Assembly (NCBI GenBank): GCA_963556145.1 | Contig: OY744462.1 | Span: 1,612,001 to 1,676,000, forward strand | Origin: Hygrocybe punicea | Taxonomy: Eukaryota > Basidiomycota > Agaricomycetes > Agaricales > Hygrophoraceae | DNA length: 64,000 nt | Direction of reading: 5' to 3' | In this document: piece by piece, positions 21,090 through 30,509 of the stretch | Position numbering within the stretch: the first letter of the stretch is position 1 | Layout of the letters: every line of letters starts with the position of its first letter | The notes under the pieces: generated by a model | Database searches by the model: none | Seen by the model: the letters and a program-made list of their open reading frames with translations, nothing else | Told to the model about the DNA's origin: nothing | Translations under genes and position numbers: made by a program

Positions 21090-23345
21090 ATGACTTCGAC
21101 CTCTGGATCCTCGACCGCTCCCCACGTTACCGCTCCCCATGTTACTCCACGACAAATGCCCGCTCGCGGTCACTCCACGGCCCCGACCTTCGACGGGAAC
21201 CCGCTCAATTTAAACCGTTTCTTCGAAGAAGTCGAGATACTTGCTGCCGATGCCGCTCTCGATGACGCAGGACGCATTAAGCATAGTCTGCGCTACGCGT
21301 CGCTTAGCGACTACGAGCTTTGGGCAAGTTTACCTAGCGCGACCGGCGTCGATTATGCCGCATTCAAGAAGAGCGTACTCGTGCTATACCCGGGTACGGA
21401 AGACGATCACCGGTACACTATGGCGGATCTCGATCGTCTTACGCACACCCAAACCGCTTACGGTATCCGTACCCGCGCCGAACTTGGCGAATATTACCGC
21501 GAGTTCATCCGGATCTCGGGATTCCTCTTAGACAAGGGTCGAATCTCTCCCCGAGAACGCAACATCGCGTACGAGAACGGCTTCCATGTCGAGCTTAAAA
21601 AGGACATCAAAACCCGTCTGCAGTACCAAAAGCCGAACCATTTCCATAGCGACCCTTACGACTTCCAGGACTTCCACAATTGCGCCCACTTCCTGCTGGC
21701 CGGAACCGCGGCCGAACCGTCCACCGTCTCTCGTCTTTCGTCAACGTCGCCTGCCGCCATCCGGTACTCGACTCCAATGGAACCCGCCACCCGCTACCCG
21801 CCACCCGCTCGCTATGACCCGGTCATTCCTAAAGCGGAACCGGTCGAACCTAACGTATCCGACCTATTTCGTCTCGTTTCGCAACAACTCGCCGTCCTCA
21901 CGCAAGCCCTCACCGAACGCAACAACCCCCCAAAGCCGTGTGCAAATAGGGCTGAGCCGACCACCGCGGGACAGGGTTTCACCAGTTTCAACTGCCTCTT
22001 TTGCGACGACCCGTTCCATCGTATACGCGATTGTCCTATTTGCGAGCAGTACACTCGAGACGGGATATGCCGCAAGAACGAGCATGGCCGCATCGTGTTG
22101 CCTAACGGAATGTATCTTCCAAAGGCTATCGTCGGCAAAAATATGAGGGAACGCTTCGACGCGTGGCACGCACAGAACCCCGGCAACCGCGCTCCCCCTG
22201 CCCGCAACCCCACAGAACCGTTCCAACGCGACCCGCCGCCTCATGTCAAAGCTAACTTCGTCTCCGCTGTCGAAGTAACCACCTACGAACCAGAGGCCAC
22301 TACCGAGTACGCTGACATCTTTCAGTCCACGACGTCCGACATCGACAACGACAACGAACAGATTAAGGTTCTGGAAGCCGAAGTGCAGCGGCTTCGTAAA
22401 CGGGTTAGATTCGACGGTGTAGAAATCCCATCAAAGACGAAAGGCAAGTCTAGAGAAATGTTTCCCAATCTGCCCACCACTTCCACGTCTGTCCCCGCCG
22501 CGAAACCCGCCGAGAAAACGGCCAGACCTATCAACGAGCAGCCGATCACCATAGTCCCTCCTTCGAACACGTGGCCGACCGAGCCGACCGCCCTTGTACC
22601 GCGCACTCCCCAGAACCTTCCCGCATCGCACCCCCAATACCGCTACCAAGCCCCCATCGAAGATCCCGGTATCGCCAAATCCGTCATCGACCGCGCGCTC
22701 GATTCTCAAGTCTGCATTTCGCAGCGAGAACTTTTAGCCATGTCGTCCGACGCCCGCCGTCACATGAAGGACCTCACTACGTCGAAAAAGGTCACCGCCG
22801 AAAGTAACAACGTCGAGGTTTTCCATTTTCACGCACCCGAAATCCCCACTCGCGCCTGTCAACACTGTCAGGAAAACGTCCCGCTCGTCGTCGGCCGCGA
22901 CTCAGTCCCTCTCCGTGCGGTCTACCCGCTCATCAACGGCAAATTCGTATTCGAGTGCGTCCTCGACAACGGTTCCATGATCATCGGCATGCGGCGCGAT
23001 ATTTGGGAGAAACTCGGTTACGGCCTCCAAAATATGAAGATGTGGATGCAGTCGGCAAATAAAAGCGACAACGACACCCTCGGCCGGATCACCAACCTAA
23101 AATTCACTTTTGGCAACGTCGATCTTTTCCTCCAAGTCCAAGTCGTCGTCGACGCCCCCTACGAGATCCTCATCGGCCGCCCGTTCTTCACGCTTTCCGA
23201 AGCCCTTACGAAGGATTATAAAAATGGAGAACAACAAGTCACGATCACGGATCCAAACACCGGCGCCGTCGTCACCTTGCCCACCATCGAGCACAACCAA
23301 AAGAACCGACGAGAGCGGTCCGACACCGGAAAGCCGGATTTTTAG
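21090..23345 (+). CDS. Gag-protease polyprotein
   Basis: The first in-frame ATG is 21090 (the frame itself opens with TTG at 21000), giving ~751 residues. The Gag part contains a retrotransposon gag-like helical region (FFEEVEILAADAAL ... SLRYASLSDYELW) and a CCHC knuckle CLFCDDPFHRIRDC (C-x2-C-x4-H-x4-C) near residue 300. The C-terminus is an aspartic protease fold: VLDNGSMIIGM, where D-N-G stands in place of the usual D-S/T-G, then ILIGRPFF. The stop TAG at 23343-23345 follows a run of five T. The pol frame (-1) is open through this point, so Gag-Pol is probably made by -1 slippage. Confidence 0.88.
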   Translation: MTSTSGSSTAPHVTAPHVTPRQMPARGHSTAPTFDGNPLNLNRFFEEVEILAADAALDDAGRIKHSLRYASLSDYELWASLPSATGVDYAAFKKSVLVLYPGTEDDHRYTMADLDRLTHTQTAYGIRTRAELGEYYREFIRISGFLLDKGRISPRERNIAYENGFHVELKKDIKTRLQYQKPNHFHSDPYDFQDFHNCAHFLLAGTAAEPSTVSRLSSTSPAAIRYSTPMEPATRYPPPARYDPVIPKAEPVEPNVSDLFRLVSQQLAVLTQALTERNNPPKPCANRAEPTTAGQGFTSFNCLFCDDPFHRIRDCPICEQYTRDGICRKNEHGRIVLPNGMYLPKAIVGKNMRERFDAWHAQNPGNRAPPARNPTEPFQRDPPPHVKANFVSAVEVTTYEPEATTEYADIFQSTTSDIDNDNEQIKVLEAEVQRLRKRVRFDGVEIPSKTKGKSREMFPNLPTTSTSVPAAKPAEKTARPINEQPITIVPPSNTWPTEPTALVPRTPQNLPASHPQYRYQAPIEDPGIAKSVIDRALDSQVCISQRELLAMSSDARRHMKDLTTSKKVTAESNNVEVFHFHAPEIPTRACQHCQENVPLVVGRDSVPLRAVYPLINGKFVFECVLDNGSMIIGMRRDIWEKLGYGLQNMKMWMQSANKSDNDTLGRITNLKFTFGNVDLFLQVQVVVDAPYEILIGRPFFTLSEALTKDYKNGEQQVTITDPNTGAVVTLPTIEHNQKNRRERSDTGKPDF

Positions 23346-26300
23346 AAGTCGAGGACCCGGAGATACCTCTCGGAAAGGACGCACCGGGAGATGAGAAGCC
23401 GCCACTCGAAAGCGACCACACCTATACCACGAACTATGCTTCCCTTTTGCCGTTTCCCCTAGAAGAGGACTTATGTTTTTCTATCGATTTAGATTTCTCT
23501 TCGTCTCAGCCTCAGACTGCCGCCCAGTACATTTCATTGTTGACCGATGTACAAAATCAGCTACGTACTACCGATACCCTTCCTTCGTCTTGTTCCGTCT
23601 CCGCTCCTGCGTCACATATTTCCTCTTCGAATATTTGTAACAAAGCCTCTACTGAACACGCTACTTATATCTCGTATACCACCCCCCCTACCAGGGACCT
23701 AAAAGGAGTCGTTACCAAGAAAAAGTATAAGAAGGTAGCCGATCGTATCCGCCCAATTTCTACCACTCTCCCCGACGAATACCGCATCATACGCGAGATC
23801 ACCGGCGACCCGCTAGCCGATTTACCCACGCTCCCGACTCACCCGCCCGACTTTACACCCGGCACCCGCTATACCCAGGAACGACACGACGCGATGCTGA
23901 TGAACCCGGATGGATTCCTTTGGCCTGAGGAAGAAAAACTCGGCCACCATATCATCAAAACGCAAGAAGCCGCCTTCGCCTGGAACGAATCCGAGAAAGG
24001 CCAGTTCAATACGGACTACTTCCCGCCGATCCACATTCCCACCGTACCGCACGACCCGTGGGTCCATCGCAATATCCCAATCCCACCCGGCATCCTTAAC
24101 GAAGTCATCGGCATCATCAAAGACAAAATTAACGCCGGTACCTATGAACCCTCGAATTCGTCATATCGCTCCCGCTGGTTTTGCGTTTTGAAAAAGGACG
24201 GGAAGTCTCTTCGAATCGTCCACGATCTACAGCCGCTTAACGCCGTCACTATCCGCGATCCCGCCGTACCGCCCATGACCGAGCACTTGGCCGAGGCCTT
24301 TGGCGGCCACTCTTGCTACGCTTCCTTCGACCTCTTCGTCTCTTTCGACCAACGCCTCGTCCACCCCTCGTCTCGGGACTATATGACTTTTCAGTCTCCA
24401 CTCGGAACGCTTCGACTTACGCGGATTGCTATGGGATACACAAATTCCCCGCAGATCCTACACGGTGACTCCACGTACATCCTCCATGACGAAATCCCTC
24501 ATCTTGCCGTTCCGTATATGGACGATATTCCCGTTAAAGGGCCTCCAACCCGCTACGAGCAACCCGACGGTACCTACGAGACTATACCCGAGAACCCGGC
24601 AATCCGACGTTTCATTTGGGAACACTTCCAAGGTGTCAACCGCGTCATCCAGCGTTTCCGCTATGTCGGCGGTACCTTCAACGGCAAAAAACTCGAGTTG
24701 TGTCGACCCTCAGTCATCGTTGTTGGCCACCGATGCACATACGAAGGAAGAGTAGCCGACGACTCCAAAGTACAGAAGATTCGCGATTGGCCACTGCCGA
24801 CCAACCTCACCGAAGTTCGCGCCTTTCTTGGCATCTGCGGCGTCTTGCGTATTTTTATCAAGGACTTCTCGCTCCACTCCCGACCCCTCGTCCGTCTTAC
24901 CCGCAAAGGTATACCCTTCGAATTTGGTGAAGAAGAAGAGACCGCCGTCGACTACCTCAAAAACGCCGTCATTACGTCGCCAGCGCTGCGCGCTATCGAC
25001 TACACGCGTGAATGGGAAGTGATTCTCGCCGTCAATTCATCCGTTCTTGGAGTCGGCTTCGTTCTTATGCAAATCCGCGCCGACGGAAAGCGCTATCCGA
25101 ATCGCTTTGGTTCAATATCGTGGAACGAATGCGAAGCCCGATACTCCCAGTCCAAGCTCGAACTCTACGGCCTCTTCAGGGCCCTCCGCGCCTATCGGAT
25201 TTTCATTATCGGCGTCCGCAACCTCACCGTTGAAGTCGACGCGAAGTACATAAAAGGGATGCTCAACAACCCCGACATTCAGCCCAATGCAACGATCAAC
25301 CGATGGATAGCCGGTGTGCTCTTATTTGACTTTAGACTCGTTCACGTACCCGCTTCCGCACACGGTGCACCCGACGGACTCTCCCGACGTCCCCGCGCTG
25401 CAGAAGACCCCGAGGAGATCAACGATTCCGACGATTGGCTCGACCACTCCTACGGTTTCTTTATGGAAGTCGTCAACTACCGACCCGTCCCCATACCGTC
25501 TAAGCCGATTGCCGTATGCGGCCGCTGCCGTGCCACAGCCGACCGACTCCAAGAATTACCCGCCGTCCTCGTCTACACAAATCAGGAAGCCGTATCTGAC
25601 ATACCGCGATCCGATAAAGCCCGCGCGGCCGACGCTCGTCTTGCCCTCGTCGAGACTTGGTTACGAGATCTAACCCGACCCGCGAACTTCACGGACGAAG
25701 AATACCGTCTGTTCCTACGATACGCCCTTGAATTCTTCGTCACCGATAACAAGCTTTGGCGCAAAGACCGTCACGGAAAACACAAACTCGTCATACCGCC
25801 CGACCGCCGGCTTCAGTTACTCAAAGACGCTCACGACTCTCTCGGCCACAAAGGTATATTCTCCGTCCGCGCTCGGCTACTCGACCGTTTCTGGTGGCCG
25901 CACCTCGACCACGACATCAAGTGGTACGTCCAGTCTTGCCATCAGTGCCAAGTACGGCAAATGCGTTATCATCACATTCCGCCTACCGTCGCTACACCGG
26001 CCTCACTATTTCGTAAAGCGTATGTCGACACAATGTTTATGCCACGATCCGGCGGCTATCGATACATCGTCCAAGCCCGTTGCTCCCTGTCCGCCTACCC
26101 TGAGTTCCGCATGTTACGCCGCGAGACCGGCTCCACCATCGGCACGTTTTTGTTTGAAGACATCTTATGCCGTTGGGGCGCTCTCGAAGAAATCGTCACC
26201 GACAATGGCAAGCCGTTCGTAGAAGCGCTCGACTATCTCGCCTCCCGCTACGGTATCCGCCACATCCGCATTTCGCCCTATAACTCACAAGCGAACGGAC

Positions 26301-26995
26301 CCGTTGAGCGTCGCCACCTAGATGTCCGGGAGGCCATTATGAAAAGTTGTGACGGAGATGAAAAGAAATGGCACACCGTAACCCACTCCGTATTTTGGGC
26401 CGAACGGGTCACGACACACAAAAGCCTCAGATACTCGTCCTACTACATCGCACACGGAGTAGAACCGCTTTTTCCATTCGATTTTGCCGAAGCTATGTAC
26501 ATGGTTCCGACGCAAGATACGATGTCTACGACCGACCTCATAGTCATCCGCGCCCGACAACTTCGTAAACGAGAAGCCGACCTCGATCGGGTCAAAGAAA
26601 AGCTTACCAAATCTCGGCTCGCGTCCGCCCGGCAATTCGAGCAGAAATACGCCAACACGATCAAAGTTTACGACTTCGAACCCGGTAACCTCGTTCTCGT
26701 CCGAAATTCACGTATCGAAATGTCTCTCGATCGTAAAGCAAAACCGCGGTACTTTGGACCCATGGTTGTCGTCAGGAAAACAGAAGGCGGATCCTACATA
26801 CTCGCCGAACTCGACGGTGCGGTTTCTAAATCTCGATTTGCCGCTTTCCGAGTCGTACCCTACCACGCCCGCTCAAAAATATCGATACCGTTGGATGATT
26901 TCTTACAATACCCCGATGCCGACGATACCGATTCAAACGATCTTGATGATCCGACGTACCCGCCCTCTATAGACTCCTCACCCGACGACGATTAA
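23345..26995 (+). CDS. Pol polyprotein: reverse transcriptase, RNase H, integrase
   Basis: Continuous frame in -1 relative to gag, open upstream through the gag stop; a separate start would have to be non-ATG near 23447. RT shows CVLKKDGKSLRIVHDLQPLN, SFDLFVSFDQ and AVPYMDDIPVKG. RNase H shows LAVNSSVLGVGF (the first catalytic Asp is Asn at 25034-25036), YSQSKLELYGL and VEVDAKYIKGM. Integrase shows the HHCC finger (SLGHKGIFSVRARLLDRFWW, CHQCQ) and the triad in YVDTMFM, IVTDNGKPF and NGPVERRHLDV. A GPF/Y-like tail RYFGPMVVVRK follows. There is no internal stop. Confidence 0.93.
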   Translation, partial: EVEDPEIPLGKDAPGDEKPPLESDHTYTTNYASLLPFPLEEDLCFSIDLDFSSSQPQTAAQYISLLTDVQNQLRTTDTLPSSCSVSAPASHISSSNICNKASTEHATYISYTTPPTRDLKGVVTKKKYKKVADRIRPISTTLPDEYRIIREITGDPLADLPTLPTHPPDFTPGTRYTQERHDAMLMNPDGFLWPEEEKLGHHIIKTQEAAFAWNESEKGQFNTDYFPPIHIPTVPHDPWVHRNIPIPPGILNEVIGIIKDKINAGTYEPSNSSYRSRWFCVLKKDGKSLRIVHDLQPLNAVTIRDPAVPPMTEHLAEAFGGHSCYASFDLFVSFDQRLVHPSSRDYMTFQSPLGTLRLTRIAMGYTNSPQILHGDSTYILHDEIPHLAVPYMDDIPVKGPPTRYEQPDGTYETIPENPAIRRFIWEHFQGVNRVIQRFRYVGGTFNGKKLELCRPSVIVVGHRCTYEGRVADDSKVQKIRDWPLPTNLTEVRAFLGICGVLRIFIKDFSLHSRPLVRLTRKGIPFEFGEEEETAVDYLKNAVITSPALRAIDYTREWEVILAVNSSVLGVGFVLMQIRADGKRYPNRFGSISWNECEARYSQSKLELYGLFRALRAYRIFIIGVRNLTVEVDAKYIKGMLNNPDIQPNATINRWIAGVLLFDFRLVHVPASAHGAPDGLSRRPRAAEDPEEINDSDDWLDHSYGFFMEVVNYRPVPIPSKPIAVCGRCRATADRLQELPAVLVYTNQEAVSDIPRSDKARAADARLALVETWLRDLTRPANFTDEEYRLFLRYALEFFVTDNKLWRKDRHGKHKLVIPPDRRLQLLKDAHDSLGHKGIFSVRARLLDRFWWPHLDHDIKWYVQSCHQCQVRQMRYHHIPPTVATPASLFRKAYVDTMFMPRSGGYRYIVQARCSLSAYPEFRMLRRETGSTIGTFLFEDILCRWGALEEIVTDNGKPFVEALDYLASRYGIRHIRISPYNSQANGPVERRHLDVREAIMKSCDGDEKKWHTVTHSVFWAERVTTHKSLRYSSYYIAHGVEPLFPFDFAEAMYMVPTQDTMSTTDLIVIRARQLRKREADLDRVKEKLTKSRLASARQFEQKYANTIKVYDFEPGNLVLVRNSRIEMSLDRKAKPRYFGPMVVVRKTEGGSYILAELDGAVSKSRFAAFRVVPYHARSKISIPLDDFLQYPDADDTDSNDLDDPTYPPSIDSSPDDD

Positions 26996-27202
26996 GCATT
27001 TCATTTATATTCTGTCCACGTTATACCCCCATTTTATTTAGTTCCTCTTAGTTTTCCAACGATATGACGAATGATGCGAATAGTCCTATGTCTTCGGGAG
27101 CCGATCGGCTTTCCTTAGCTGGGTGAACAAGCTGACACGTCTTTTATGTACACGATATATTTTTTTATATATACAATGGGCTCGTTATTTTTTATATATA
27201 TT

Positions 27203-28599
27203 TTACAGGCGGCCGGTCTCGTAATCCCGCTTCAACATCGCCAACCTTGAGGTCGACCGTTCGAGATCGACGCGAAGCCGCTGGAACTCTTGACCGAAGT
27301 GGACGAGGTGACGGTTGACGTTGGTGCCCAGGGCTCCCAGCTCCTCCGTAAGGACCGCTAGCCGCGCCGACACTTGCTCGTAATTCTCCATCGTCAAAAC
27401 GAACGGGTTCGCTGCCGAGGCCGTCCTAAGCCTTTTCGTCGGCCGCTCTTCCTCCGACTCCTCCTCGTCTTCGTCATCGTCCTCGACCGACTCCACCTCC
27501 TCGACCCGCGGTTTGCTCGTTGAGGCCCGGGCAGGCCTACTGCGGATGGGTTTTGTCGTGAACGACAGCGGCTTCCTCGTGCCGACCGCGACCTCTTTGC
27601 CCTTTCCGGTATCCACCTTGCGCCGACCCCCGCCCGTCCGGTGTGTAGCGTTAGTACATCTCTTCTTCAGCCTCCGGCATCGTTCGCACACGTAGCCCGT
27701 GACGCCTCGACACGCCTCTTGCGCCTTGACGCAGTTGGTGCAGGGTTGTAGGGGAAACGGCCCAGTGAACTGTTACCAGGATCAGTAACTAAAGAACATA
27801 TGAACCGACACAAGAACTCACCGTCGTACCAGCCAAGTCTCCGGTCTCTACGCCCGGCGTATCTACGTCTTCTACATCGGCCGGTGTCTCTGGTGCCGGG
27901 TCGACGGGGCCTTCCTCTGGCTCAACTGCGGCTTCGCCCTCCGGAATCGACTCAGTCCTTGGTTCACCCGCGACCGATGCGTTTGCTTCAGCTCGCCGTT
28001 CTTCGCTGAGCCGCCGCCGATACGCGGCTCCATCCCTTTCAACCCGGTCCGCTTCTTGATGCCAGTGCTGCTCGTGTTGTTCTATTCTAAGCCGCTCCCG
28101 CCTTTCCTCTGCCGCCTTTCGCCTTTTCTCCGCCTCCGCTCGTGCGTTTGCCTCTGCCATCCGTCTGGCCTCCTCTTCCCGCGTAGCCGCTTCTTCATCC
28201 ACCCGCCGTCTGGCTTCTTCCTGTTCCTGCCTCTCCCGGTCCGCCGCTTCTTTCAGCCACTCTTCGACATCGTTGGCGTACGATTGGCGGTCGGCCCATA
28301 ACGGTGGCGTTACTGGCCTCGTACCACCAGCTCGGAGTTCCGCGACGATTCCATTGTAAGCACGCTGACGGGACGACATGAGCTATCTTAAGACACGCGT
28401 AGTCAATAAGGAAACTCACCAGCGCCTTCTTGCGGCCGCTTAACCATTGTTGGGCCATCCCCTCGTTGCCATCCACCATCGTTACGAGGTCGTCGCTATG
28501 AAACACGGTGACCGCGTTGACGGCCTCTTCGTAGTCTGCCCGGACATCGGGTTCAATGCTTTCGACGAAAGCGAGGAAGTTGTCGTAGACTTGGGACAT
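27203..28599 (-). CDS. Antisense three-exon gene with Zn2Cys6-like cluster, inside the retrotransposon
   Basis: Runs opposite to gag-pol, between pol and the 3' LTR. Exons 28599-28420, 28364-27822 and 27769-27203 join in phase 0 at GTGAGT...CAG introns of 55 and 52 nt, giving 429 residues. Exon 1 is a small acidic helical domain (VYDNFLAFVESIEPDVRADY). Exon 2 has TRPVTPPLWADRQSYANDVE, then a long charged coiled coil of Glu/Arg/Ala. Exon 3 opens with CTNCVKAQEAC and, seven residues later, CERCRRLKKRC, i.e. C-x2-C-x6-C-x7-C-x2-C-x6-C. That is the spacing of fungal binuclear zinc clusters, but here it is internal. An acidic stretch, a KRLR motif and a second coiled coil follow. It could be a DNA-binding regulator carried by the element; this is inference. 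Confidence 0.8.
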
Positions 28600-28768
28600 T
28601 GTGAACGTGTGATGGTGTAGAGGAAAGGTCGGATCAACAACGAGAAATTTTGATTTTTTTTACTTTGCCGTTGTTTGGCCGCTCACGTGATTGGCCACAT
28701 TCGCGACCCGCATTCGGAGACCCCATATTCTCGACCACGGATGGTCTCTATTAGAAGACCCAAGGAGA

Positions 28769-29563
28769 TGTAGAGGGTCCTCGACCCTCTGAGGCCGTAA
28801 CATCGATATCTAGCGAATCCGCTCGAACCCGACGTCTCTAGCAGTCTACGCTCGAACCCGACGTAACCCGACGCAACCCGATGCATACCGACTAGCACGG
28901 CCGCTCACGTACCTGGTCGGTCTATCTCATAAACTCACAGAACTTCAAATATCGAAGATAGATCTCATCGGACTGGGATCCCGACATCGGACTTGCCTTA
29001 TTCACGCCTAGCGTCTCCCTTATGGGGATATAGTAAAGTATATTGCATCTTTTACGGTTTTTCATATCTTCCACCCATTTTCCCTGTCATCGTCACCTCG
29101 CAACGCTCTTCCTACTTCCCCATTTTTATTCTCCTTTGTCTCCTCTCATCGGCCGAGGACTCTTGTCCGAATCTAGGTACACAAATTTGTAGTATAAAAA
29201 CGGTGCCCAAGCGCCGTCTCAAAATAAGAAACCAGTTCCCCCATTTCCTCTCTCTGAGAATTAAGTCTCTCAGTAAATTCCATCGCACACATTGCTCGTC
29301 GGATTCCTCGACGCCCTCCCCGTCGTTCTACCGCCTTTATCTCTACGTTTCTCGACACCCGACACCCGACCCGCCGTACCCGACATCGTCGGCTTCGTCG
29401 GCTTCGATCGGTCTCGATAGATTTCAATAGTTTACTCGGCGGCTTCTTACTTTTTATATCCTATTATCTTACTGAAGCTTGTTAGACTATTCCTAGTCAC
29501 TTCTACGCTGACCCCACAGGCTTAGGATTATTATTCCGCAGCCACCCCGACCTCGCCTTTACA
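28769..29563 (+). repeat. 3' LTR
   Basis: 795 bp, same length as the 5' LTR and near-identical to it. It ends CGCCTTTACA and is followed by CCGC, matching the sequence before the 5' LTR. Confidence 0.95.
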
Positions 29564-29585
29564 CCGCATGCGTGTATCTCTCCAT

Positions 29586-30049
29586 GGGGTCGTTTCTTCG
29601 TCAGTGGTTTCAGCGGGTCATCCCAACTATCCTCTTGTGTTATGGAATACCCACCTATCTCGCTTGCGCGACACATCCGCTTTGCCAAGGCTATCAACGA
29701 GGACTTGTACAGTATTTGAGGTCATGGAGGTTGAGGGTTAAAGACGTGATCAGACTTGACGTCATTTAATTATTACAATACAACAAAACTTAAAAAACAT
29801 GTATTCCATGTGAGAAGTTGCGAACTACTGCCAAATGTTTGCAAGTTACTGAAAGGTCGTGTAAAAAAAGATGTAAGACTCGAAACAAGTTAAACAAGTC
29901 ACCTGTATATACCTGCCAGGCTGTCAAGACACGATCAGCTCGGAGTCTTTTCACCCGTTATCCTTTTCATATTGCTAGTATTTTTCCTAGGCGTCCTTGA
30001 ATTCGATTCCTCTATTAGCTAGCAGGTAATTTGTTAGTACAAGAACTTA
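29586..30049. other. Upstream flank of the interrupted gene
   Basis: No supported gene. It should contain the promoter of the interrupted minus-strand gene. An in-frame TGA shortly upstream of ATG 29585 supports that ATG as the start. Confidence 0.4.
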
Positions 30050-30341
30050 CGGAGTTTCGGGTTCCGTTGTGCTTCCAGTGTGATCCCTAGCAAGGATGTG
30101 AAGGTCAGGCGATATGGCGCGTTGTTGGGTTGATGGAATCGTTAGCTCAATGGTCTAGGAGAGTGTTCGTCAGCATTGTACCATTAATCAAACAGAAAAC
30201 GAGACATACAACAGGTCCAGAATGACGAGGGACAAATGTGAAGCGGAAAGTTTGGGAGAACACAGAAATGAAGTCGTAGCCTGCTGGTAACTCGATAACA
30301 AAGGTATTGTCTCTAGTTGCGCGGTGCGTTTGCCTTGGCAT
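30050..30341 (-). CDS. Small hypothetical spliced gene
   Basis: ATG at 30341, exon to about 30188, donor GTATGT, acceptor CCTAG, then TIELTIPSTQQRAISPDLHI and a stop after ETP, for about 80 residues. Unrecognised. It is divergent from the plus-strand gene at 30510 and may belong to the same mobile unit. A further intron at the final GTAAGT is possible. Confidence 0.3.
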
Positions 30342-30509
30342 GATGGTGGTTTGTGAAAAGGATTTTCGGACATCACCGGTGAGGTCCAGTGACTACTGAT
30401 GAGCTTCTTCGGAAGTATATATCTGCAGCGCAATTAATTAAAATTGTCATTGTAATTCAGAGATATACACAGGTGCTTACCAGCGCAGTTTCTGATCCTT
30501 TTTCACACC

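Larger units (their letters stand above)
19716..29563 (+). mobile_element. Complete Ty3/gypsy LTR retrotransposon
   Basis: A 9,848-bp element with two 795-bp LTRs (TG...CA) that differ at about four sites by eye, flanked by CCGC on both sides (19712-19715, 29564-29567). Order: LTR, primer-binding site, gag with protease, pol (RT, RNase H, integrase), then an antisense spliced gene, then LTR. RT before integrase makes it Ty3/gypsy. Two active-site changes (protease DNG, RNase H Asp to Asn) may impair it. Confidence 0.95.
18097..29585 (-). pseudogene. Seven-exon gene of an agaric hypothetical family, split by an LTR retrotransposon
   Basis: Exon 1 starts at ATG 29585, runs to 29564, and resumes at 19711 on the other side of the retrotransposon. 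With one CCGC target copy removed it reads MERYTHAARWLPASFDTF in frame. Exons: (29585-29564 + 19711-19609), 19560-19434, 19378-19170, 19120-18985, 18927-18793, 18747-18602, 18547-18097, giving about 442 residues. Motifs: NLTAVLDAGMKMNQG, DDRDYFQRVYE, DARADDTASLRNVG, ARLLCPMRC, WPSFLYDETMYDP, LTNVTPRTIAYAAVQ. The C-terminus is Ser/Lys-rich and possibly nuclear. I recall a large, repetitive Agaricomycete family of unknown function (possibly DUF6698). No other damage is visible, so the insertion alone probably inactivated it. Confidence 0.8.
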
